From Psychrobacillus glaciei (GTDB taxonomy: Bacteria > Bacillota > Bacilli > Bacillales_A > Planococcaceae), in the NCBI RefSeq assembly GCF_008973485.1, contig NZ_CP031223.1, positions 744,001 to 808,000 on the forward strand: a DNA stretch of 64,000 nucleotides, read 5' to 3'. Position 1 is the first letter of the stretch. Every line of letters begins with the position of its first letter. Shown one piece after another: positions 55,009-63,028 of the stretch. Under the pieces are notes generated by a model, which worked only from the letters and a program-made list of their open reading frames with translations, did no database searches and was not told the DNA's origin. Position numbers and translations under genes: made by a program.

Positions 55009-55479
55009 TTGAAAGACTGTGATTCTAATTTAATTAACAAGAAAACTTTGATGCTTGAATCAGTATTTACAGGAGAGTTTAAAACGAAAATTATTACAAC
55101 CCAAGGCATCTATCACTCCGAAATGACTGTGAAACAATTGCTCGGCAATGCATGCATTCTATTCGCTTCTACACTAGAAGGACGTATGCAAGCAATAAAA
55201 AAACTAATGAATTATGTCGTTAAAACACCTATACTCATTGATCCAAATGAGATAGGAGCATTTCCAACTATGTCCTATCAACACGTCGAATGTGTTTGGA
55301 TTTTTAATCACCAATTTGAAATAGAGGAAACAGGAAAAGGGGTATCCCTTGTTACATTTAGCAATGGAATGTCTGTTCAGGTTAATGTTTCTAAAAATGT
55401 CCTGTTGAAACAACAACAAAGACTACACACATTAATCGAGACTTACCGCATCATTCATCGTGATTTAGATCAGAAGTAG
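55009..55479 (+). CDS. comK: ComK-family competence transcription factor
   Basis: A 156-residue homologue of ComK, the master activator of DNA-uptake genes. The family's central motifs are present: ACILFASTLEGRMQAIKKLM (B. subtilis has CRFFGSSYAGR), the KTPILIDPNEIGAFPTMS stretch (KPPIMVDP...FPTLS) and VECVWIFNH followed by VTFSNGMSVQVNVS. It is shorter than B. subtilis ComK (192), lacking the C-terminal tail that serves degradation and multimer control there. TTG start eight bases after AAGGGGG. No obvious AAAA-N5-TTTT K-box pair was seen upstream, so autoregulation is uncertain. A strong terminator follows. Confidence 0.85.
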   Translation: MKDCDSNLINKKTLMLESVFTGEFKTKIITTQGIYHSEMTVKQLLGNACILFASTLEGRMQAIKKLMNYVVKTPILIDPNEIGAFPTMSYQHVECVWIFNHQFEIEETGKGVSLVTFSNGMSVQVNVSKNVLLKQQQRLHTLIETYRIIHRDLDQK

Positions 55480-55521
55480 GGAAATGAATGATGGCGGAAA
55501 TTTATAATAAGTAGCATACGT

Positions 55522-55563
55522 ATAAGCGGCTGAGTGATAAACCTCAGCCGCTTATTTTTTTGA
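55522..55563 (+). terminator. Terminator of comK
   Basis: A perfect 13-bp stem ATAAGCGGCTGAG / CTCAGCCGCTTAT, 8-base loop, T7 tail. Confidence 0.93.
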
Positions 55564-55574
55564 AAAGAAGATTC

Positions 55575-55634
55575 CCGCGTCCTTGTGTCAGTCTCAATTG
55601 TTCCCCAAATTGTGGCTAATACAGGGACGCGGGT
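55575..55634. repeat. GCGTCCCTGTGTCAG-type inverted repeat, most complete copy
   Basis: Arms CCCGCGTCCTTGTGTCAG and TGGCTAATACAGGGACGCGGG around CAATTGTTCCCCAAATTG. The outer GCGTCC/GGGACGC ends pair well. Related copies are at 41308, 48288 and 61897. Confidence 0.75.
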
Positions 55635-55722
55635 AATTATGAAACTAAAAAAGCCTTCAAGCAATTTTATACTTGAAAGCATATATTTATAGGCTACACC
55701 ACTTTTAACGAAGAATTTTATA

Positions 55723-55797
55723 GAGGATCTGGAAGTAGCTGAATCACTTCCAGATCCTCTTTTTTCGGTAACCTTGTGACAGATGTTTGTACGTCGC
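55723..55797. repeat. Hairpin-T6-CGGTAA element, copy A
   Basis: A perfect 14-bp hairpin (GAGGATCTGGAAGT and complement, 37 bases in all) is followed by TTTTTTCGGTAA and a GATGT-x-TGT-x-CGTCGC end. A homologous copy in the opposite orientation lies at 63781-63855; the 38-base tail differs at only six positions. Confidence 0.75.
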
Positions 55798-55800
55798 CGT

Positions 55801-55866
55801 TTAGTCCAAAGCACTCAGGAATTGGTGAAGACCAAATGTACTTAAAGGGCACTTGCGTTTTTCTTA
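55801..55866. repeat. GTCCAAAGCACT element, copy A
   Basis: A ~65-base sequence starting AGTCCAAAGCACTCAGGA and ending TTAAAGGGCACTTG, repeated in direct orientation at 63892-63945. It abuts the stop of the subtilisin gene. The comK-subtilisin gap contains only terminators and repeats. Confidence 0.65.
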
Positions 55867-55867
55867 T

Positions 55868-57154
55868 TTATTGTACACGTGCAAATCCAAATCCAGAAGC
55901 ATAGTCATCTCCTACTGAAGCACCAATGCCACCTTTAATGTCGACAGCTTTTGCTCGTTTTTGTAACTCAGCACGAAGTTGTATGTTTGTCCAAGATGGA
56001 TTCTGGGCCCAAATTTTTGCTGCTAAACCTGCAACGTGAGGAGTTGCCATGGATGTGCCGCTAATCGTATTGTATCCACCATTATTCCATGTAGAATAGA
56101 TGGAAGCACCTGGAGCGGAGACTTCCACATCCCCTTGTTGGATAATATAATCCCCAGCGGTTGTAGCATATCCGCGGGATGAGAAGTCTGCAACGCGATA
56201 TGTTCCATTTTGCTGAACGTTTTCAAGTGCCGCTACTGCTACAGAGCTGACCAAAGCTCCTGGGTAGCCAATGGAACCTTGGGATGGGCCTGAATTTCCA
56301 GCCGCCGCCACGATTAATACGCCTTTACCATAAGCGTAGTTTACTGCGCTTGAAATTAAAGAATCGTTTGCCGCAGATCCTAAAGACATATTAATCACGG
56401 TTTTTGTTCCAGTTGCTACTGCTTGATCGGCTACATGTCGGATACCGGCAGCAATATCATCCGAAAAACCTGATCCATTGTCACCTAAGACTTTATAAGC
56501 CCAAAGATTTGCCTCTGGTGCCACTCCGTAAATACCTGCTTTATCACTACCACCATCTGCTAATGCAGTACCAGATACATGCGTACCATGTCCATTGCCA
56601 TCGGAACAGCTTCCGTTAATGATAGAAGGAGTACTCGTAAAATTTTTACATTGGTTTACTCGACTGATTAAATCATAATGGCTGATGTTTGCACCTGTGT
56701 CTAGGACAGCTATGTTAATACCTTTTCCGCCAGAAGTAGTTGTTTGATTGCTATTGTTATAGATTGCTTTTATTCCCCATGGTGTTTGTTGGGTAGGGTA
56801 TTCTCCAGCAGTCGTTTCGAATTCTGTAGAGCGAGTATCTGTATCTAAATAAACTTCTTGTACTTTAGTAACAGTAATATTTTTGTTCTTTTGCAACGCT
56901 TCAAATTGCTTTTCATTCATTTCTGTAGAGAACCCATTCTCTGTTAGCTCCCAACGGACCTTATAGGATCCTTTTAAACTAGTTTTCATCGTTCTATTGT
57001 TTGCTTCTACATAAACTCGAAAAGTTTCCGAATCTTGTGTAGAGTTCATGTCATCAATAGGGGAAGTGGTGTTTGCTGCAAAGCTTCCTTGTACTGGTAC
57101 GGCTAATGATCCTACGAGTAGTGCACTTAACAATAAAATTTTCAATTTGCTCAT
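55868..57154 (-). CDS. Secreted subtilisin (sphericase-like S8 protease)
   Basis: A 428-residue exocellular serine protease. Signal peptide 1-26 (SFA/A); I9 inhibitor propeptide ~44-105; catalytic domain from ~112 with Asp152 (IAVLDTGA), His189 (GHGTHVSG), oxyanion Asn287 (AAGNSGP) and Ser368 (GTSMATPH). Cys169 and Cys183 sit as in sphericase and the cold-active subtilisins S39/S41, where they form a disulphide. AAGGAGCT precedes the ATG. It is divergent from an NprR-like regulator, with a 23-bp palindrome in the shared 127-base promoter region, so it is the likely target of the peptide quorum-sensing cassette, as nprA is of NprR (inference). Confidence 0.95.
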   Translation of the reverse strand: MSKLKILLLSALLVGSLAVPVQGSFAANTTSPIDDMNSTQDSETFRVYVEANNRTMKTSLKGSYKVRWELTENGFSTEMNEKQFEALQKNKNITVTKVQEVYLDTDTRSTEFETTAGEYPTQQTPWGIKAIYNNSNQTTTSGGKGINIAVLDTGANISHYDLISRVNQCKNFTSTPSIINGSCSDGNGHGTHVSGTALADGGSDKAGIYGVAPEANLWAYKVLGDNGSGFSDDIAAGIRHVADQAVATGTKTVINMSLGSAANDSLISSAVNYAYGKGVLIVAAAGNSGPSQGSIGYPGALVSSVAVAALENVQQNGTYRVADFSSRGYATTAGDYIIQQGDVEVSAPGASIYSTWNNGGYNTISGTSMATPHVAGLAAKIWAQNPSWTNIQLRAELQKRAKAVDIKGGIGASVGDDYASGFGFARVQ

Positions 57155-57194
57155 TGTCCTAGCTCCTTTTTATTTTTATTATTGGTACACTTTT

Positions 57195-57217
57195 AAACTA
57201 TCATATAAATATAGTTT
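57195..57217. promoter_or_regulatory. Candidate operator palindrome for the RNPP regulator
   Basis: AAACTAT-N9-ATAGTTT lies between the divergent subtilisin and regulator genes. It ends at the first base of the -35 box at 57217, a position suited to an activator of the regulator's own promoter. On the other strand it sits just upstream of weak -35/-10 sequences for the protease. Confidence 0.5.
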
Positions 57218-57245
57218 TGTTTATTGGGAAAATTTCGACTATTAT
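57217..57245 (+). promoter_or_regulatory. Promoter of the RNPP regulator gene
   Basis: TTGTTT (57217-57222), a 17-base spacer and TATTAT (57240-57245), 37 bases before the GTG start. Confidence 0.6.
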
Positions 57246-57281
57246 AGAGTTAATACTATTATTTATAAAGGAGGTGAGATT

Positions 57282-58499
57282 GTGCAAATAGGTTCGTTGA
57301 TAAAGTTTCATCGTTCAAAACAAGGAATGACTCAGAGTACGCTTTCTATGGGGATTTGTTCGATTCCCCACCTCAGTAAAATTGAGAATAATAGTAAAGA
57401 AGCAAATAAGGAAACAATACGATTATTGCTAGAACGATTAGCGATAAGCTTACAAAATGTAGAAGATAGTTCCCGAAACATTCGACATGTATTAGCCGAA
57501 TTTTTAGCTCATATTCAATATTGCGAGGAAGAGAAAGTAACAGAAGCGTTCTTGCAATTAGAATATTATCAAGAAATTGTTCTATTTACTGACTATATAT
57601 ATCTAAATGAATTATATAAACTGAGATACTATCTGTTTATAAAGGACATAGCTAAAGCTGAAAAACAGTTAAAGTGGTTGCAATTTCAAAAACAGAATTT
57701 TTCCCAACATGAAAAGTATTTACTTTCTTATTTTAGTGCGTTAATTTTAGTTTTAAGGGGGAGGTATGAAGAAGCTGATGAGCTACTTTCTAACGTTGTC
57801 CAAGAACATATAGGATTGGGTTCTTTTGAAGGAGAAATATATTATCATTTAGCAGTTGTGAAAGGATATTTAGATCAGTCTAGTCAGGCTATACTTTACG
57901 GTAAAAAAGCGTTGCAATTTTTTAAAGAACAATATAACTTTAAAAGAATTATTTATGCCCTCATGTCACTAGCGATCAATTATTCACGTTCAAAAGTTTA
58001 TAATGAAGCGCTTGAAACTTATAATTATCTTTTACGAATAACAGAAATGTTTCCTCATGGTAATTTGCTTCCTCAGATATATCATAATATTGGTGACCTA
58101 CATCATAATATGGGGAATTATTCAATTGCACTTGCTTATTTTAAAAAAAGCTCTACTATTATGCCTAAAAACAATGAAAACTATCTACTTTGTTTATATA
58201 ATGTTTCCCAGACTGAGTTCAGATTGGAGCAGTGGTCTGAAAGCAAAGAGAGTTTTGAACTTTTAAAAGAGGAAGCACTAAAAATGAAAGCGTTACATTA
58301 TCGGTTATACGCAATATTTTATTTATTATTGTTAAATGACCAAAAAGAAAAAGCCATGTTATTTTTAGAGAAAAAAATAATGCCATTTACATCCAAGCGA
58401 GGCGAGTTAAAAGAGGCACATCATCATTTTTCAAACATCTTAGCCGATTATTATAAACAAGAAGGAGAATTTGAAAAGGCTGTCCAATTTATTATGTAA
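57282..58499 (+). CDS. NprR-like RNPP transcriptional regulator (HTH + TPR)
   Basis: A 405-residue peptide-responsive regulator. The XRE helix-turn-helix is at 1-62 (QIGSLIKFHRSKQGMTQSTL, IPHLSKIENNSKEANKETI), and the rest is tandem tetratricopeptide-like helices to the end, for example IYYHLAVVKGYLDQSSQAIL, QIYHNIGDLHHNMGNYSIAL and FSNILADYYKQEGEFEKAV. Length and layout match NprR (about 420 residues) rather than PlcR (285). The real start is GTG 57282 behind AAAGGAGGTGA; the frame upstream from 57048 runs into the divergent protease gene. A 48-codon peptide gene follows 15 bases after its stop, the regulator-peptide order seen in RNPP systems. The likely target is the divergent subtilisin. 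Confidence 0.85.
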   Translation: MQIGSLIKFHRSKQGMTQSTLSMGICSIPHLSKIENNSKEANKETIRLLLERLAISLQNVEDSSRNIRHVLAEFLAHIQYCEEEKVTEAFLQLEYYQEIVLFTDYIYLNELYKLRYYLFIKDIAKAEKQLKWLQFQKQNFSQHEKYLLSYFSALILVLRGRYEEADELLSNVVQEHIGLGSFEGEIYYHLAVVKGYLDQSSQAILYGKKALQFFKEQYNFKRIIYALMSLAINYSRSKVYNEALETYNYLLRITEMFPHGNLLPQIYHNIGDLHHNMGNYSIALAYFKKSSTIMPKNNENYLLCLYNVSQTEFRLEQWSESKESFELLKEEALKMKALHYRLYAIFYLLLLNDQKEKAMLFLEKKIMPFTSKRGELKEAHHHFSNILADYYKQEGEFEKAVQFIM

Positions 58500-58514
58500 A
58501 GGAGGTGTATACTA

Positions 58515-58661
58515 ATGAAAAAAGCAATTCTTTTGATGCTAATAATGGCTATAGCTATAGCTACAAATATGAATGCTGAGAAAGTAGAGGCAGCAATAGA
58601 TTCTAATGAAATATACGAGATGAATTCCTTTCCGATCCATCCACCAATAGTCAAAGACTAA
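58515..58661 (+). CDS. Exported signalling-peptide precursor (NprX/PapR-like), 48 aa
   Basis: A short gene with an excellent ribosome site: AAAGGAGGTG overlapping the regulator's stop, seven bases before ATG. The 48-residue product has a Sec signal peptide (MKKAILLMLIMAIAIA), a polar middle (EKVEAAIDSNEIYEM) and the C-terminal end NSFPIHPPIVKD. In RNPP systems such pre-peptides are secreted, trimmed outside and re-imported by Opp to bind the TPR regulator; the active part lies at or near the C-terminus. The P-x-IV of HPPIVKD recalls the NprX heptapeptide SKPDIVG, which is suggestive only. A terminator follows at 58729, so regulator and peptide form one operon. Confidence 0.75.
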   Translation: MKKAILLMLIMAIAIATNMNAEKVEAAIDSNEIYEMNSFPIHPPIVKD

Positions 58662-58728
58662 TCACTGCAAATTTAGTAAGTATATATTATTTAAGCATTT
58701 ATAAATTTATAAAAGTAACAGAAAATGC

Positions 58729-58761
58729 AAGAGAGATCCAGTCAAGGGTCTCTCTTTTTAT
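58729..58761 (+). terminator. Terminator of the regulator-peptide operon
   Basis: An 11-bp stem AAGAGAGATCC / GGGTCTCTCTT (one wobble pair), 6-base loop, then TTTTA. Confidence 0.8.
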
Positions 58762-58916
58762 TAACTTCAAGTAAGATATGATTAGAAAAACTGTGTGCGA
58801 GATACATGATAAAAAATACCTTCCATTGCATGGAAATCCATATTTCTTTATTATAGGACTAAATACATAATAGTTTGAATGATGAAATCATTAATCTATC
58901 TTTTGGAGGAAAAAAA

Positions 58917-61838
58917 GTGAAAAAAGTTTCAAAAGTATTCGTGTCGCTCGTTTTGTTATTAAGTTTTTGCCCTACTTTAATAGGTACAGAACAAGCGAGT
59001 GCAAAAGTTGTGACGTCATCAAGTGAAAGTCTAGAAAAAGTTTTCCAGCAAGAGTCAATGGTATATATTGACCCTTCCTATGGGGGAGTGCTTACCTCAA
59101 CTTCTGATTTATATGGTATGTTAAATCAAGCAAAAAAACAATATAACAAAATGAGGAAAGAAATAGTAGAATCACACGATGTTAATAAGGAAACTCAACT
59201 AACATTATTGGATAGTCTATACGAAGAAAGAATTACAAAGGGCTTAGTTGGATATATTGACGCAATGAATTATGCAACAAAATATTTAGATCCTATTATG
59301 GAACAAATTCATGTTGCTGAACAAACAGGAAATTTGGATGAACTAGAAAAAGAGTATCATAAGTTGTCTTATCAATTAAAAGAAAGAACCTCCATCTTAT
59401 ATCGTTTTAGAGGAAAAGTGACACGAGATCTTATAGTTAGTAAATATAAACTCCCAGCAGATAGTAAAAGAGCCGAGTTAATCATACCTGTAACGATTAT
59501 TATGAAAACAAATGAAGCAGAATTATATCTGAGAGAAGGGAAAGTAGAGGAAGCAAGAAAGGTTATTCTTTTAGTCGAAGGGTTGATGACTAATTTGCCT
59601 GCTAATTCTACTAAACTAGTCTTATCTACATTAACCAAAAAAGTTGTCGATATTGAAAAACAATTAGGAACACAATCTACTCCTGTCCCAAACACAGGAT
59701 CGGAAGCAGAAGTGAGAATTTCCACAATTCAAGATGTCATTGTGAAGCAAGGATATGCATTGCCCACTACAGTTGCAGCTAAGATGAGTAATGGATCTAC
59801 ACGTAGTTATAGCGTACTTTGGCCGAAGCAATCGACCTTAATTTCCGGAGAATTTACTCCCGAAATTCAAGTGAACGGAAAGACATATATTATTCATTTA
59901 TCAGTTGTGGAGAATATTAATTATCAGAATGCTATGTCGTTGCAATCCATCGTAGAAACACTTCCAGAACTGATTGCAGTTAATAACTATGAAGACATAA
60001 ATACAGCTATTGGGCTATTTGGTAGTTTAAATGATGAAGGTTTATCTTTTGTTACTGAAGAAGTGAAAAACAAACTGGAACGACTTGTTCAAATGATGGA
60101 AGATCAACTAAAAGTTGCAAATGTCATCGGAAAAATTAATTCCATACCAGATGTCACTGAGTTAAGCGCAACAAATGTAGACAGCATTATGGAAACAAAA
60201 TTAGCTTTTGAAGAATTGTCGGAACAATTACAGCTCATGATTCCAACAGCATTAGGGGACAAACTTAAAGCAAGTATAGAATGGGTTGCTCTTCATACAG
60301 AAAAACAAGCATTAATCCAAGCTGCCAACGATGCACTAAGTAATTTACCTAGTCTTGTGAATGTCCAAACAGAAAACCTTGAAACCATTCAAACTTTAAT
60401 CACCGAAATTCAAGGGAAAATAGAGGTTGCTTTGTCAAAAGGGGCAACTTTAGAAAATTTCCCAAATTATTCAGCTTATCAAAACGTAATAGTAAAAGTG
60501 GAGGCTCTAAAAGTTCAGCAAGCTATTGCGAGTTTAACAGGACCAAATGATTTAAAGTTAATTGAAATACGAAATCGTTACAACTCGCTCTCAGAGGAGC
60601 AAAGAAGCTTTATCAGTAATTATAGTAAGTTATTAGTATTTGAAGATGCTACAAAGTTTTCACCGATTACATTAAATGAACATGGAGAGGTACAACTTCC
60701 TTATACAGTGGATGTAGAAATACTAGGCGATAATGGATGGACTTATACAGATGGTTTGCTAAAGGCTCCAATTTCAGAGACTGGTCGAGTATCAACAGTT
60801 CAACTGAAGCTTAGTTTGGATGGTAATTCGTGGACTTCCAACGAATTTGACATTGTTATTCCAGCAACCGATTTGCAAGCTCCAATTGCAAAAGTAGGAT
60901 TTCCACATACATTGAATATGACAAAAAATTCAGTTGCAGTGGAAATGGCATTTGACGAGAAAGTGAATGTACAAGCTCTTTTAGTTGAAGGAGATGGAGC
61001 AAATGATCCTACAATCGATGAGTTAATCTCGGCAGTAGGATCTTATAAACGTCTTGCTACGATCGAGGAAGATAGCAGTCAATCTTTTACTTTTGAAGGC
61101 CTAAGTGTAGGAAAAACCTATACCTTATTCTATTTTGCTGAAGATGAATTAGGTAATAAAATGAAGAATCTCGCAAAATATTCTTTTTCTATTCCAAATG
61201 TATCGACATTGGAAAGTCTAGCAGTTTCAAATTTTGATTATGCAACAATTTATGCTAGTCAAGCAGTTCTAATCAGTAAACCAATGGGTAGTTCAAATTT
61301 CCAAGGGAACAGTAAAAAATTCACTATAAATGATGGAGTAAATACGATAAATGTAGATTTATATTGGAATATACCTCAAAACGAATATGCAACTACTCCT
61401 GCGATGTCTATTGGGTCAGCTGTCGAAAGCTATATTCAAATGAATAATCTTTATGGACGTGCTACTTGGGCGGGCAGTTTTGGTGGAGATACTTTCAGAA
61501 TTGGAACATTCAATATAGGGAAATCTTCCTTTGTACATGTAAGTGGTCCAAACTGGAATGACTTCTTCGATACGGATCTTGCTATTGGTAGTGACGAGGA
61601 TACATCAAAGAATCGTAGTTTTAGTGTAAATGATGGCTTTAATATAGCAGAAATAAATTTAAACGACGATTATTACACGATGGATCAATTGTTGGAGAGC
61701 TTAAATAGTCAGTTGATTTCTGCGAATGTGAAGGTCGAAGCGATTAAAAAGAATGACAATCATTTCGTCTTAATAGCTACTGAGCTAAATGTTCATATTA
61801 CAGTAGATGGTAAGGATAAGAATGATTTTTTTAACTAG
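58917..61838 (+). CDS. Third SbsC-type surface protein
   Basis: A 973-residue exported protein with the SbsC-like N-terminal domain and different downstream modules. Signal peptide ~1-29 (ASA/K); wall-binding helical domain ~60-250 (YGMLNQAKKQYNKMRKEIVE, YHKLSYQLKERTSILYRFRG, KVTRDLIVSK). A short Ig-like domain (~265-330) and long helical segments (~335-565) follow, then beta domains. The last ~190 residues hold two similar modules opening KKFTINDGVNTINVDL and RSFSVNDGFNIAEINL, a pattern like the flagellin/hook-protein IN motif. It could be a minor S-layer component or a surface adhesin (inference). GTG 58917 is six bases after GGAGGA. Confidence 0.7.
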   Translation: MKKVSKVFVSLVLLLSFCPTLIGTEQASAKVVTSSSESLEKVFQQESMVYIDPSYGGVLTSTSDLYGMLNQAKKQYNKMRKEIVESHDVNKETQLTLLDSLYEERITKGLVGYIDAMNYATKYLDPIMEQIHVAEQTGNLDELEKEYHKLSYQLKERTSILYRFRGKVTRDLIVSKYKLPADSKRAELIIPVTIIMKTNEAELYLREGKVEEARKVILLVEGLMTNLPANSTKLVLSTLTKKVVDIEKQLGTQSTPVPNTGSEAEVRISTIQDVIVKQGYALPTTVAAKMSNGSTRSYSVLWPKQSTLISGEFTPEIQVNGKTYIIHLSVVENINYQNAMSLQSIVETLPELIAVNNYEDINTAIGLFGSLNDEGLSFVTEEVKNKLERLVQMMEDQLKVANVIGKINSIPDVTELSATNVDSIMETKLAFEELSEQLQLMIPTALGDKLKASIEWVALHTEKQALIQAANDALSNLPSLVNVQTENLETIQTLITEIQGKIEVALSKGATLENFPNYSAYQNVIVKVEALKVQQAIASLTGPNDLKLIEIRNRYNSLSEEQRSFISNYSKLLVFEDATKFSPITLNEHGEVQLPYTVDVEILGDNGWTYTDGLLKAPISETGRVSTVQLKLSLDGNSWTSNEFDIVIPATDLQAPIAKVGFPHTLNMTKNSVAVEMAFDEKVNVQALLVEGDGANDPTIDELISAVGSYKRLATIEEDSSQSFTFEGLSVGKTYTLFYFAEDELGNKMKNLAKYSFSIPNVSTLESLAVSNFDYATIYASQAVLISKPMGSSNFQGNSKKFTINDGVNTINVDLYWNIPQNEYATTPAMSIGSAVESYIQMNNLYGRATWAGSFGGDTFRIGTFNIGKSSFVHVSGPNWNDFFDTDLAIGSDEDTSKNRSFSVNDGFNIAEINLNDDYYTMDQLLESLNSQLISANVKVEAIKKNDNHFVLIATELNVHITVDGKDKNDFFN

Positions 61839-61896
61839 ACCTATAACGGCTTTAGCCTGTAAACATACTCGATAAAATTATGTTTTGTCTACTATC

Positions 61897-61946
61897 TCCA
61901 GCGTCCCTCTGTCCCACAAATTGTGGCTGACAGGGGGATGTTTTCA
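61897..61946. repeat. GCGTCCCTGTGTCAG-type inverted repeat, diverged
   Basis: CCAGCGTCCCTCTGTC, a central CCACAAATTGTGG palindrome and CTGACAGGGGGATG. It is the fourth member of the family at 41308, 48288 and 55575. A CGACAAAC-type unit pair follows at 61965-61996. Confidence 0.65.
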
Positions 61947-62010
61947 TTATCTAAAATATGTCAGAGCGAGATAAATCACACTGTGAACGCGACAAACCCG
62001 GCTTGTAAAA

Positions 62011-62047
62011 AAACAAAAAGCCGTTATAGGTCTTTCCTATAACGGCT
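62011..62047 (-). terminator. Terminator of the second SLAP gene
   Basis: A perfect 12-bp stem AGCCGTTATAGG / CCTATAACGGCT (62019-62030, 62036-62047). On the reverse strand it is followed by TTTTTGTTTTTTT. Confidence 0.85.
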
Positions 62048-62058
62048 ATACTAGTAAT

Positions 62059-62880
62059 TTATAAAGTTTGTGGAATCATTTCAATCATCCATGTGCTAAA
62101 ATCTGGATTTTCTTTCATGAATACTTCTTTTGGGAAAGATAAGCTTATTGGGCGAGCTTGTTTGGATTCAATTTCAAATTGACCTATTGGGAATCCAAGT
62201 TTACATACCATATCACCAGCTGCATCAAATAATTGAATTGGTAGGTTATCGATTGTTAATGTGTCTGCGTATGAATTGCGAATAATAATATAAACTTGAA
62301 TTACATTTTCCATTTCATGAAAATGGAATCCGACAATAGAGATTTCATTCTCTCTTAAAGGTTCTAAAGTAGCTACTAAACTTTTTACATAATTTTGTTG
62401 ATCCTCTGAAAGGCCACTTAACCAATTTTCATCTAGGTATAATTCAAAGTTTGTTATTGCTTTTTCGTAATACTCAAATACTATGTCGAAATCCATTTCA
62501 TTTGTTATTTCTTCATAAGGAACTAGCAAATCTTCCATTTCAAACAAAAAGTTCCAAGGACGCGCTGTACAAGCATCTAGTTCTCCAAATAATTCCATTT
62601 CAAATTGTTTCCTCGCTAGTTCTTTACCTTCTTTATCTTTCACGATTAAGACTACTTGATCTAGACGTAATTTCTTTGGTAAGGAGTGTCTAATAATAGC
62701 TGTTACAATAATGCCGGCTTCTACCGTATATAATTTTACCCCATGAATATGAAGCTGGTTAGCTACCAAATCTTCTAATTGCTGATGATAATATTGAAAA
62801 ATATACTTTTCTTGTGCTGGAACTTCCCACTCAGTAGAAAAGTCTAATTGTGTTTTATATGTGTCAGGTGAATTTGTCAT
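62059..62880 (-). CDS. Second SLAP-domain protein (S-layer assembly type)
   Basis: A 273-residue paralogue of the protein at 37799, alignable end to end: LDFSTEWEVPAQEKYIFQYY, QLHIHGVKLYTVEAGIIVTA, ARPWNFLFEMEDLLVPYEEI, LPIQLFDAAGDMVCKLGFPI and LSFPKEVFMKENPDFSTW. It has the same duplicated two-half structure and no signal peptide, so it should act in the cytoplasm or at the inner membrane face. It converges on the third SbsC-type gene, repeating the SLAP-next-to-S-layer arrangement. I take ATG 62880, behind GAGAGGA; the frame upstream has no support. Confidence 0.75.
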   Translation of the reverse strand: MTNSPDTYKTQLDFSTEWEVPAQEKYIFQYYHQQLEDLVANQLHIHGVKLYTVEAGIIVTAIIRHSLPKKLRLDQVVLIVKDKEGKELARKQFEMELFGELDACTARPWNFLFEMEDLLVPYEEITNEMDFDIVFEYYEKAITNFELYLDENWLSGLSEDQQNYVKSLVATLEPLRENEISIVGFHFHEMENVIQVYIIIRNSYADTLTIDNLPIQLFDAAGDMVCKLGFPIGQFEIESKQARPISLSFPKEVFMKENPDFSTWMIEMIPQTL

Positions 62881-63028
62881 TAGTAAATTCCTCTCTAAAT
62901 AAAAGTCATATTCTACTATTATAACACAACAAACCAAAACGCTTAACCCTCTACAATGAACTTCACAAGTAGAAGAAAAAGCCATTCTATTGTAAAATAA
63001 AAGAATATTCAGAAGGAGGAAATTAATA

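Noticed and set aside
57048-57281. Extended N-terminus for the NprR-like regulator
   Set aside because: It overlaps the divergent protease gene and its promoter; GTG 57282 has a perfect ribosome site and starts the HTH.
58451-58654. 67-codon reverse frame over the peptide gene
   Set aside because: No ribosome site, and it is opposite a better-supported forward gene with a signal peptide.
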